64,000 nt of DNA from Chaunax sp. Z400 (Eukaryota; Chordata; Actinopteri; Lophiiformes; Chaunacidae). The position numbers and the translations under genes are program-made. Shown one piece after another: positions 49,627 through 60,530 of the stretch. Location: NCBI GenBank assembly GCA_037577475.1, contig CM075188.1, positions 18,891,001 to 18,955,000 of the forward strand. Reading direction: 5' to 3'. The notes under the pieces were generated by a model, which made no database searches, was not told the DNA's origin, and saw only the letters and a program-made list of their open reading frames with translations. Within the stretch, counting starts at the first letter, position 1. Each line of letters begins with the position of its first letter.

Positions 49627-50318
49627 CTATATATTATAGTGCATCAAGAAAGAAATGATCCCCCACTATTTCTCACTAATTAAGAATGCTAATATTGTGT
49701 TATGTTATATTATAAATTTCTGAATTTGCAAAGAGTAAATAATCTCTTGCTTGTGACTGTCCAAAAGCCACTAAGGTTAATGTATATCTGTGTGTATCTT
49801 ATATGTGAAGCTCACACCGGACATAAAACAACACGATATTTCAGAACTGAACTAGAATTAATTAGAAATAATGGCCTATACATCATTTAATTATTCATGG
49901 TTGGCTCTGGCTCAGCAGTAATCATAGGGTGGGCAGTTTATCTATTTGTCAATACATGTGGAGTGCACTGGGGCAAGAGACTGTGGTTGGGCCAGTGCCT
50001 TTCACATAGGTATCTCTGTGTTTAAGTGACCATGTGAAATGGTGAATAGGGCAAACTGTGAAGCTCTTTTCGATAAAAGTGTGAAATGAAGTAGTCCATG
50101 CTTTAAATTCTGGAGAAAATTTCTTTCAGAACCAGTGGATCCTCCCAATTACCAACTCAATATCCATCTATTATCATTTTACAACTGCCTAGCCCCTTAT
50201 GGATTATCGGTTAGTCTTTGTACATGCCTGCATTTATGTTAAAAGATGGGCAGAGGGGAGGTTATGAGATAAATAATGGAGGTCTATAACAAGGCTGCTG
50301 CTGTACAAAAATCCATAT
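49626..50318. other. Non-coding stretch
   Basis: AT-rich, with no gene or recognisable element. Confidence 0.5.
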
Positions 50319-50660
50319 GTAATGATATATTCATTCATTTTCTGTAAGCACTTATTCTGTGTAGGTTCATGGGGGGGGGCTTATAAAGTCAGCCTATCCC
50401 AGCTGACTTTGGGCAGGAGGCGGGGTTCACCCTGGACAAGTCGCCAGTTCATCACAGGGCCACATAGACAGACAAACAACCATTCACACTCACTCACTCA
50501 GAATCATCAATTCACCTACATTGCATGTTTTTTGGTGGTGGGAGGAAGCCGGAGTACCTGGAGGTATCCAGGTCCTCAGGTGGATTTGAACCTAGGACCT
50601 TCTTGCTGTGAGGCAACAGTGCTACCCACTGTGCCACCATGCCGCTGTAATAATATATTC
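50319..50660 (-). mobile_element. tRNA-derived SINE with target-site duplication
   Basis: Minus-strand element (body about 50333-50646). Its head GCGGCATGGTGGCACAGTGGGTAGCAC carries an A-box-like string and a B box GGTTCAAATCC (plus 50582-50592). The body has TACTCCGGCTTCCTCCCAC, GATGAACTGGCGACTTGTCC and CAGCTGGGATAGGCTGAC, and the tail is AGAAAATGAATGAATG-like. GTAATGATATATTC (50319-50332) and GTAATAATATATTC (50647-50660) flank it as a 14-bp duplication with one mismatch. It belongs to the teleost-wide family that I associate with Mermaid/V-SINE-type elements, though that name is from memory. It is not a functional tRNA. Confidence 0.85.
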
Positions 50661-50710
50661 TGCAATCTAATTGGCATACTTATGAATGCCTCTTTCCCCA
50701 TTGTTATCAA

Positions 50711-50777
50711 GTGCTATCAAGTATGTGCTATCAAGTATGAACTCTCTATCGATCTATCTATCTATCTATCCATCTAT
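50711..50777. repeat. Tandem 14-mer pair and TCTA microsatellite
   Basis: GTGCTATCAAGTAT occurs twice head to tail (50711-50738). After GAACT comes a CTAT tetranucleotide array (50745-50777) with GATC and CATC interruptions. Confidence 0.9.
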
Positions 50778-53700
50778 GTACTGTAATAATCAAAGCTCAG
50801 AGGGGTGAGGCACCTGGATTGGTCAGAGGAAATGGAGTCAGAGTGGGGAATCGCAGAGCACTATTTTCTCTTTAACAGCACCTGGTAACTTATGTACCTA
50901 TATCGGGAATTCAGACCGTTCACTCTAAATGATAGCCATGACAAACAGTGTTTCATTTTCCAAATCACTCCCCTCCTACCAAGGCTTTTTCTGCTTCTTT
51001 CTCCTTATTCCTTCCTCTTAAACTGTCCCTCACTGAAAGTTCAAAGGGTTATATCTCTGTTTTACAGACTCCTGATTCATCTGCTCTTTTATGTGCTGTA
51101 TTGGTGGAGCACGCAGGGAGAAAACAGGAGTGATGGGGTGAGCCGAGGCTTTTATTCAGTATAAGTACTATAATATTTCTCGCAGGCTCAGATCTGGTTT
51201 CTCCTTGGTGAATTTCATTTCAGTGGTAAGTAATCACCGTTCCTGAAGACTTTCCACTTTATGTCCCACTGTCCTTCAAAGGAGGCAGGGGGTCAGCTTT
51301 TGTCTATTGATACACCGACAGTAGTAATCAGTGCTTAGGGATGGACTAACTAACTGCTCCCACATGTTTGGGGTTTGTATTGGAGTGAGGCACACGTGCA
51401 GCTTAACAAATGACAGTCTTGGGGAGAATTTCTGTAATGGAAACACATGTAGTTTCCCTCATGAAAAGGTGTGGGCAGTACTCCTGTATTTAGAGATGTT
51501 TTACATGGAAAGAGCTTTACGTTTGAGGGACATCTCGTCATTGTGCTATTTGTGCGATTTGTTTGGTAAATGCCACATTATTAAAAATAGAGATCTTTGT
51601 GTCGATTAATTGCTTCTTGTCCTCCAAAAAAACAACACCTGTCTTTCAACTGCTTTAGTTTAACTTTCCCAAAAAGTAGAATTTAGAAGCATACTGTAAA
51701 ACCCAATGAGTTGAAAAGGGGTCTTTGAGATCAGACCAGTCATAAAACTGTTGAGTGACGAGAATTTTCTTCTGATTACTGGTCACTTGCTCGTCACTTA
51801 ACAAGACTCTTAATCTCAGTCCCTTTCACCACTCCTTATGAAGTTAACCTACCATCACAGCACACACTGGCCTGTGTGAACATATGTCCTCATGTGCATC
51901 AGACACACTGGTATGTGGTTAAGTGAGACCTAATGGATCATTGCTCACTGATGTCCTCTGTTTTATTTGGAAATCAGGCAAGGATGACCTAACTTCCTTG
52001 ACTTCTTCTAGATTGTCAGGCTGTGCAGAACCCTTGTATCCTCTGATTTGATTTACCATACACACAGGTCCTACACTGTACACGCATTCAAATGCCTGCG
52101 GAGTGACACACATTACAGAGCACTGCAATTTCCACTGAGGGGAATGACCAGAAGAAAGAGAAACCTCAAACTAACAGTAAAAGGACAATAACTGCAACCA
52201 TGGAAATTGTTTCTTTCAAAAACAGGGAGAGAAAAGTAATTGATCATACAGGTGGAATCGTACTTTCCTGTGGCCTGTGGAGTGTAGAGACATGTCCAGG
52301 AAATCAATGTTTACCTGCTAAGATGCCTCCCTGGCTAAATTCGATTTTTAGTAGTGACTGTGCATCACACACGTTGCATGAATCATAGCCAGTCATGAAG
52401 AGCCACCACAGCTCTGTGAGGGCTATGTAAAATGACCCAGGTAGCGCCCAGTGGGTAACCAAAACTGCCTTTTTTGAAAAAGACAGAGAAACAGATCCAG
52501 GATAGGACAGGCTAAACTCCGGTATATGCACTGGCCTCAATCTCCATCACATTGACTCATGCAAAGCCATTGTAGATGCTAAATAAATATGTATATCTTA
52601 CAAAACAGCCCAAGGGTATGTCATGCACTCCCTCATGACAACAAGATGGAATACATAGTAACCATTTTTTGGCAGATTTCTATTCGCTTCTTCGAGGGCA
52701 TCAACAATACAATAACAATAACAAATCATAAAGTATTCACTTGACCACATGGTTTTCTACCAAAAAACACTTGCATTCATGAGGATCTGTGCGTGGATAT
52801 TTCTTGCAGAACACACAACCAACGCAAACATTTCAAAGACTTTTCCCGGGTGAACTCATGTCATTCTGGGTTTCTTATAGAGAAATGCAGGTTTGATGGG
52901 AAGAATACTTTGCACACTTGGAACAGACTAGAGATAAGCAAACCACTTTGATGAACACAAAGGAAGAAAAACAAGCACTAGAAGTGAGAATAGAGTCAAT
53001 CTGTGGGAGTACTGAAAATATATCTGAACATGTCTGAAACCAGTGGATGATTATGATTGATTAGGTTAATCATCAGATGATGTAGTGAAGAATGGTATTT
53101 GCATAACAATAGGGAAACAATCTACTAGATATGGTCCACTAATTTAGTCTTTATTGTCTTTACGATCTTTATTTTAGGATAGTTTCCCTGAAATATGACC
53201 ATTCTATTAATTAAAAGTGTGCTCCACTCTTACTTGTTCACTCTTTTGCTCTTTTTCATTACTTTCCTGTAAAGCAGCAACACTAGAAGTTCGAACATGC
53301 AACTCACGTCGAATTTGGTTTGGGCCTTGTTCAGCCTCTTAAGGAGACTTGGGCATCCATCTAATCCCTGGGACACATTCCCTGTGACACGCTGATTCAC
53401 TCCAGTCTCCGCACCACCACCTTCAACTTCCATCGTACAACAGGACATTCAGTCTGTCTGTGATCTTCACTTTACTTTAGCACATGCTAATGGAAGAGAA
53501 ACATTATTCACCTATCTTTTCCGTACCAAATCATTCAAAGCACGGAATCACCTTACCTCCCTCTGCAGGGGCTGAGTGTACACATGTCCATATATTTCTA
53601 CACCATACTACCTTAGGTCTTTTTAGCCTTGGCTGCCCTCAAATTCTTAAAAGGACATATCTTGATTCAAGCTGACTGAGCTGGTCTCAGGCTCAGTTTT

Positions 53701-53980
53701 GACGGAAACCAGGACCCTGTTGCTTGGGGTAAAAGTTAGCACGTTAGTCATCAAGAGAGCGGTGTCTGTATACACATTTTGAGACATTGCACCCCTGAGA
53801 GGGTAACTTAACTTGGTTCTCTCTGAAAGAACTGAATTTTTACTGAGCTGTGGAAGAGTTGAATGGTGGGAGAGTCTCAAACACACATGTCAAATGTTGT
53901 AGAATAGAGTAAAAAGCCAAGCCTGGGTTAGCTTTTCTCAGCATTGTACACTATAAAACCAAAGGCAAACGTTTCCCTCC
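50778..53980. other. Long non-coding stretch
   Basis: About 3.2 kb without a supportable gene or transposon. Plus- and minus-strand open frames of up to 92 codons show no domain. Confidence 0.5.
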
Positions 53981-54020
53981 AATAAAAAAAACAAACAAAA
54001 AAAAACAAACAAAAAAAAAC
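53981..54020. repeat. A-rich AAAC low-complexity repeat
   Basis: AATAAAAAAAACAAACAAAA-type sequence, like a decayed poly(A) tail. No SINE or LINE body is readable directly beside it. Confidence 0.85.
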
Positions 54021-54837
54021 TGTACTATATGTTTACTATAATGTATTATAAATTATTTTGTGGTCCATGAAGGTTGTTACAATTTTTTTTTTTCAGTTTT
54101 ATTAGGGTGATGTATTACAATTTTACAGATAAAGCCCTGAAAGCAAACAATCTATGTGTGTGATTAAGAATATTATACAAGAAAATGGCAAACAGGCATC
54201 TCTCAGCCAGTCCTGGTGGGCCTTTGAATTTATAGAAGCTATTTATAGTCAGGGTTCCCATTTGACCTCAAAAACCTCAGTGTATATGAAACACACGCAT
54301 AGCTTTGCAAAGGTACACAAATAGCAAGAGCTTAGAAAAGTTACACAAACTGTAGGATTTACACCTGCCGTCTACAGACAAACACTGTTTATGTGTTAAA
54401 GCCGCTCACGCTCCTCGGGATTCATTCGCTTTCTGTGTGCCTTTGCCCTCCAATGTCAATGTTTTGAACAAGGCTCCTGACCAAGATAGACATCATGAAT
54501 TCAGGGATAGTGCAGATTTTCTCAACCGGCTTCCTCTGGTTTTCATGCAATGCACTTCAGTGAAAATCACTGAAGCAAATTACTGGTAGTAATAGCATTA
54601 GACTATATTATATACTACAGTGCTAAGGCATATCAATGTTGGTTGATGTTATACCAAATGGCACATGAATCACTTAGATGTTATTTAATGGTATTGCATT
54701 ATGAATAGAGAAATCTTTTCCCTGTTAAAAATAAGTACCTGGGAAGCTAATAAGACATACAGTCAGTGTTGGGCTGTAGTGACACTAAGCAGTGCCCCCA
54801 GTTTAGCTACATTTCTCAGTGGCATTTTGACAATGAG
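54021..54837. other. Non-coding stretch
   Basis: No gene seen. A T-run lies at about 54083-54093. Confidence 0.5.
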
Positions 54838-55163
54838 GCACGGTGGCATAGTGTTGCCTCACAGCAAGAAGGCCCTGGGTTCAAATCCACCTGAGGACCC
54901 GGGACTTTTCAGTGTGGCGTTTGCTTGTCCTCCCCCTGTCTTCGTTGGTTCCCTCAGGATACTTCGGCTTCCTCCCACAGTCCAAAACATAAGTGTGAAT
55001 GTAGGTGTGAATGTTTGTTTTTTTGTCTTTCTATCTGTTGTGATGAAAAGGTGACTTGACCAGGATGTATCCCGCCTCTCACCCAGTGTCAGTTGGGATA
55101 GGCTCCACCCCCATGACCCTGCACAGGATAAGCGATAACAGAAAACGGATGGATGGATGGATG
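54838..55163 (+). mobile_element. tRNA-derived SINE, same subfamily, plus strand
   Basis: Head AGGCACGGTGGCATAGTG with B box GGTTCAAATCC (54878-54888), then CACCTGAGGACC, CTTCGGCTTCCTCCCACAG, GTAGGTGTGAATG, CCAGGATGTATCCCGCCTC and GTTGGGATAGGCTCCACCC, with a GGAT tail at 55146-55163. It shares the unusual TTCAAATCCACCTGAGGACC string with the minus-strand copy at 50.3-50.6 kb. No clear target duplication was found. Confidence 0.82.
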
Positions 55164-56782
55164 TTAATATTGATATCATCACTGTTTTCTAAATTAAATA
55201 GCTATGCAGTAGCTTAGAAGTGTAGCAGAGCCTTGTGCTGCAGTCTGGAATAAAAATTACAATTTAACTAGATAGAGTCAGAACCTATGCCAGGACAGCT
55301 CAGTTTCACCTTTATCACAAGACCTCAAACACAATAAAAAGACATCAAAGTCAATGTTAAAGAAAGTGAAAAAAAAATCCTAGTCACCCCTTTCTCCCTC
55401 TCGCAGGTAAATATTACTATACAGTTGTATGCAGGTGAACATGCCAAACAGTAGGGTCCTTGGTGCAGAGTGTGTGTGCATGGATCTGCCATCTGACAAT
55501 AGAATATGACTTAAAAGGTTAAAGGAACATTCTTAACTATTTTCAAGTTTAATCATGCATGCTGACTGTTTGATGGAGTTCTCCCTTCAACTGCAAAGGT
55601 ATTTCCTTCATTACCCAAAATGGAACATCTCACAAAGTAAGTGTGGCAGACCATTTTTCCCTCCTTTGAAGGGAGAGGTGCATATTAAGTTTTTATTTAC
55701 TTAGCTGGAAGAGTTTATAATTCCACAGACAGAGAGAAAAAAAACCTGGGTGGATGTAAAGTACACTAGGGCTGGTATCTGCCCCTCTCTATTTCCAAAG
55801 TCAGTATTTTATTCAGATTTTAATAGGAAAATGTTCATTAGAATCAGAAAAGCCAGGTAAACATTGAGTTGTTGTTGCAAGATTCACAATCAGGGAGGAG
55901 AAGAGTAAAGAAAGGCGGACTATATGACATGAATATGTTAGGAGTTGAAGATGGAGATGGAACAACATGGCAAGAAATAGCTGGTTGTCTCGCCACACAT
56001 ATCTCCCCAAACAGTGGCTATTAAAGAGCTGATAAGTCTGAATGAGACTGTGGTCCTCTGGAGAAGGATTACTCTGTTCCACATCACTCGCTCACTGTGC
56101 AGAGACAGTGAAATCATGGTCACAGGGGGACAACAAGTCATCATATTTCAGATTGAATGTTGGGCTTGGACAAAGTAGGTTGGAAGGAACAAAAATTGCA
56201 CCATAATGTATTGTACTTTTAAACATAACTTTTTACAACCAATGCATTTATGAGGTGGGATGGAAGGAAACAACAGGAAATACACTGTTTGCATTGTCTT
56301 GTGTCTTTAGGCCTTAGGTTTTAACTGCCAGGAGAAAGAGTGTGTCGTTAACAAAGAATTTGGATTCAGTTCATCCTGGAGTTGAGGAGTACTTTCTTGA
56401 AGAGCTCACAGATGTATCTCCCAGAACTGTTTGACTTCGTAGAGAATGCTGGTTACTCAGATCACTCACTGTGGAAGCACTCAGTCATCAAATGTGATAA
56501 ATTATAGGAAACCACCAATCACATGGAACAGAACGCAATGCTTTTACTATGAAGCATAAAATGTTACTTTGAAAAGGGAGAGAAACAGGGGAAAAGGGAT
56601 AAAAGGAGGCAGCTAAGTGGCAGGTATAAGAACATGTATTAACAGCAGCACCACTTGTTACTGAAAGTAGTGGAAATTATGACACATACAGTATGTAAAG
56701 TCTTGCTCTTTCCATTGCCCAGTACTGGAGCACTGTGAGATGTGAGCATGTGGCTGAGTCTGAACAATGTTATCATCTTCAT
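55164..56782. other. Non-coding stretch with a family C scrap
   Basis: At about 55346-55384 CAATGTTAAAGAAAGTG followed by an A-run and ATCC is a short minus-strand piece of repeat family C. The remainder has no gene or recognisable element. Confidence 0.45.
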
Positions 56783-56985
56783 CTCCACCAAGACGGTTAT
56801 GTTCTCAGTCGTGTCTGTTTGTTGGTTGGTTTGTTTGCACAATTACGCAAAACCAAATGAACTTGTCTCAATCAAACTTTGTGGAAGCGTGGGGCATGGA
56901 CTAGGCAAAAAGCCATTACATTTTGGTGCAGATCTGGATAGAGTGGCGGATCCAAGAAATGTTTGTAGCTTTCCTTTTACAGGTT
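56783..56985 (+). repeat. Teleost dispersed repeat, family C copy 4
   Basis: CACCAAGACGGTTATGTTCTC, TTGGTTGGTTTGTTTGCACAATTACGC, ATTACATTTTGGTGCAGATCTGG and GTGGCGGATCCAAGAAATG appear in family order. The copy is diverged, with no clear 3' end. Confidence 0.68.
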
Positions 56986-57053
56986 TCTTAAAATTAATTG
57001 TTGCACAACTGCTTTTATTGCAAGGAAACATTTGTGTTAAACCTTTGAATTAA

Positions 57054-57266
57054 GCTAAGCTATACTTTATTGTCCCCATGGGGAAATTCTTTCTCTGCAT
57101 TTGACCCATCCCTGAGGAGCAGTGGGCTGTCTTTATGGTACCCGGGGAGCAAATTGGGGTTCAGTATCTTGCTCAAGGATACTTTGACATGTAGACCTGG
57201 GAGAAGTGGGGATCGAACCACTCTGATAAGTGGACGACCGCTCTTACACCTAAGCGACAGCCGCTT
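57054..57266 (-). mobile_element. tRNA-derived SINE, AFC-like, minus strand
   Basis: On the minus strand the head reads GCGGCTGTCGCTTAGGTG (A-box-like), and the B box is GGTTCGATCCC (plus 57209-57219, an exact match to the usual consensus). TCCTTGAGCAAGATACTGAACC, CTGCTCCTCAGGGATGGG, AAAGAATTTCCCCATGGGG and ACAATAAAGTATAG follow. It is the closer of the two AFC-like copies to the family as remembered. It lies just downstream of a family C copy. Confidence 0.8.
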
Positions 57267-60200
57267 AGTCTTGTAAGTCTTGTGATTTACTTTAATGTCC
57301 ACAATCTATGACTTACAATCTTTTATTATAAATAGATCTTTTTATGTTATAAGGCCACTTTTATTTTTTCATTTTAACCACTAGACAGCAATGTTCAGCC
57401 CTGGTGGCGGTATCCCCTCAACTGAGTGCCATTCCCGTGTCAGTGACATTGAGCCAGTCCCACTGTCAACCGCACTTTATGGTAACAGTATATAAATATA
57501 GTGTCAGAAAATTAACAGTGATCTGAACACATTTCTGTCTTTTGCTTAGAGTTCAATAACTTTTACATTTTTTAAGAACCACAGCAACAAAAACTTACAT
57601 TACCGCACCGCCAAAGATCAGTAATTAACAAGCTATTACTTGTAAAATCTTACACTGTATATAAGAAAAACAAACCTCTAAAACCTCTGCCTGTTGAGTG
57701 TAAATTCATATCCACCATCATATGAGAGTGGTATCATCTAACTTTCCATCAGAGAGAATGAGCATATTTCCCAAAATGTTGAATCATTCCTGTAAGCCGA
57801 GGCATCTTAGCGGGTAAACACAGGCACAAGACACTACACATGATTTTTTGCTAGTCTTCACAGAACATTTTAAAAGGATGAGAGCCGTACTATGAGGAAA
57901 CACCTGGTATCCATTTAGAGCACATTCTATTGTGTTTGTGCAATGCAGCACAAAGGAGGAGGTGGGGAGCGGGGGGACAGTGTCCATGGCCAGTTGAGAG
58001 TCTGGCCAAAAACTGGTGTCATGATCAAGAGCGTAAAAGGACAATTGGGCAGTTTGGAACTGAAAAAAATGTAACTCAGTGAGGCAAGAAGGTTAAGTTA
58101 TTGTTAATTGTACCTCGTCTTTGGTGTTCTCTGTTGAAGGGTGCTGAAGACAAGTTTCCAGAGATGTTGTCATCTTGGAAACGGTGTTGGATATCAGACA
58201 CCACAGACACTTTCACATATACTCATCACCCTTGAACCCTCAACTCACATCCTTCCCTGGCTAATATCATTTTGGCCGTATCCTTTGCGGAGCAGTATCA
58301 ATAGAAATGTATTTGCTAGTCTTGTGTAAACAAAAGAACCTGCTTATCTGATGTTTGCTTCCTGAGATGTTGCCAGTAAACAGACCTGGGTGAGTGAAAG
58401 AGGAAACCGAAAGGAAGGAGGGAAGATGCTGAGAAAGGAAGGGAAAGAATGAGATGTTAATGGAGGGGATGAGATGAAGTCAATGTACAGTTGAAGTCGA
58501 GATAAAACGTCCAGATGGAAGGTCAGATTGCTGCTCAGCTCAGAGTGTGTGTTTCTTGGAGCAGGTTTGAGGCCTAATACAGCAAATTAAAGATAGCAAT
58601 AAAAATAAACCTTTTACATCCCATCTTCTCCTTTTCCCTCTTCTCTATACTTCCTCTCTTCACTCCCCCCGCTCTCATTCTCCTACACTTCTCCAGTTGC
58701 GGTTAATATTATTAAAGGTCCAGCCACGGCTGCCGTTCCAACCAAAATAAAACAACAATGCCTCCCAGGCCTGCAGAACCCTTACAGCTGGATTATGAGT
58801 AATTCAAGACTTCAGACCTCTGTCACTGCTTTCTGTTACATGTTACATTCACCTCTCAGATCTACTCCAGAGCTCTTGTTAAAGGAGTATGTGATATGCT
58901 AATGGTGGATGAGATAACACTTTGTGGGAGTGTGAAAATGCAGTCCTGCAGACTCATTTATATTTTTTTATGTTTTTCTTTTCTGAATTAGAACAAATGT
59001 GTATGTAATATTTTCAAATAAAGATGGGGAAATAAATCAGTATGACTTGGTGAAGCAAATAAGGGTTCCCCGCTGTAAATGCACAGCTACTTGCACATAG
59101 AACTGGACATTGCTTGGGACATGGACATTAGACATTTGATTCATTTTGTTGGAGGCAAACCTGAGCATCAGTAGGCAGAGCTGAATGCAGCCTTGAGATG
59201 TCAGCTAGGAAAATAGCCTTTTAAACAGCATGTATGGCTTTGTAGTCATGGAAGATCCATAAACATATGATTGCTTTGTTAGTTTCAAGCAAAGTGGTCA
59301 TTTCATGAACTAGACAGAGACCTCTGACCCATGAGGGTGCCAATATGGCCATGTACAGCATTAACAAGCGTGTACTGCTGTGCACATACAATTGTAGTTA
59401 CACACATAGCTTGTACACAAACACACACAAAGTCTGCAGTAGCTCAACATACACAGGCACTCAGGTCTCTGCACTTGTCCGGCGCTGCTCCAAAAGAGAC
59501 ACTGAATAGCTTTAATCGTGGGAGAGAAGTGAATGGCCAGTTGATTTCGGTATGTGTGTTCATTTCCTGACCATCAATCCCACAGTCCATTTGGCTTTGT
59601 ACAAACCAGTGATGCTAACCATGCAAAGGGAGCAAACCCAGTATCCTTCTTTTTTAATAACAAAATTACCATTCAAGAAGGATTTACAAGGAAACAGCCA
59701 ATGATTAGCTGTCATGCTCTTTTGTAATTCCGTGAACACACTGGGGATTGTTCCTCCCAGCATGTGTTTCAAACATGTATTTAGCCTTATTTTGTGTAAA
59801 TGAAAACTTGTACAATTAAATTGTGCTTCTTTTCAACGTTAACTTCAAACAAGGGAATTAATTAAGGAAATCAAAAACTGAATTCGCTAACTTAATTATT
59901 GCTATTGTTTGAAATTTTCAGAATCATGTTTCTATAGAATTTTAGTTAATATTTAGTAATACTTACAAGCTTTTGTCTCTCTTTCATGTTGTGTTAGCTG
60001 TCACTGTTTTTTTTTTGCAAGAGCAGTAACCATATTCTTTAAAAGAATGGCCTTTTGAAGTGTTTTGTGCAGCTGCAGCATCATCCCATGTTTATGCAAA
60101 TTAATTTCATTATTAAGAAATCTAAGTACATCTGTTTTTCTGCAAACCAGTGAAAAACGAATAAGAGTGCAGAGGATTTCAACAAACAAGCCATTTAATG

Positions 60201-60423
60201 AATCACCTTCAGAGCAGATTTGCGTATTTGTGTAACTCTAAAGACTTCAGAGTTATTGTCTTGAGAGAATGCGCCAGGAGGAGCACATCAATAAACACGT
60301 ATTTTTTTATTTTAAATATTAATTTAACCACATTGCAGAGTTAACAATGGGGCCACAGACGAAAACAGTAAAAGACAGATACAAAAAAAGAGTTGAAGTC
60401 TTAGGGGAGGCTGATTTTTTAAG
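57267..60423. other. Long non-coding stretch
   Basis: No gene seen. It contains a purine-rich region at 58391-58480, a TACAGTTGAAGTCG string at 58486-58499 resembling a Tc1-type terminal repeat, a pyrimidine-rich patch at 58620-58700 and interrupted CA sequence near 59415-59425. Confidence 0.5.
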
Positions 60424-60530
60424 AGATAAGATAAGATAAGGTATCCCTTTATTAGTCCCACAGTGGGGAAATTCACAGTATTGCAGCAGCACAGTGTACA
60501 GAAGCACAGTGGAGGAGGGTAAATAATATA
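60424..60530 (+). repeat. Teleost repeat with GATAA run
   Basis: AGATAAGATAAGATAAGG followed by TTTATTAGTCCCACAGTGGGGAAATTC and TTGCAGCAGCACAG matches a common fish repeat end from memory. The body beyond about 60530 is not recognisable. Confidence 0.6.

Noticed and set aside
49467..49658. Ile-Tyr repeat protein frame
   Set aside because: Translation of the AT microsatellite.
50322..50786. 154-codon plus-strand open frame
   Set aside because: It is the antisense reading through a SINE and a TCTA microsatellite.
57209..57219. tRNA gene suggested by an exact B box
   Set aside because: The B box is followed by a SINE body and an AATAAAG tail. No cloverleaf with anticodon and acceptor stems can be read.
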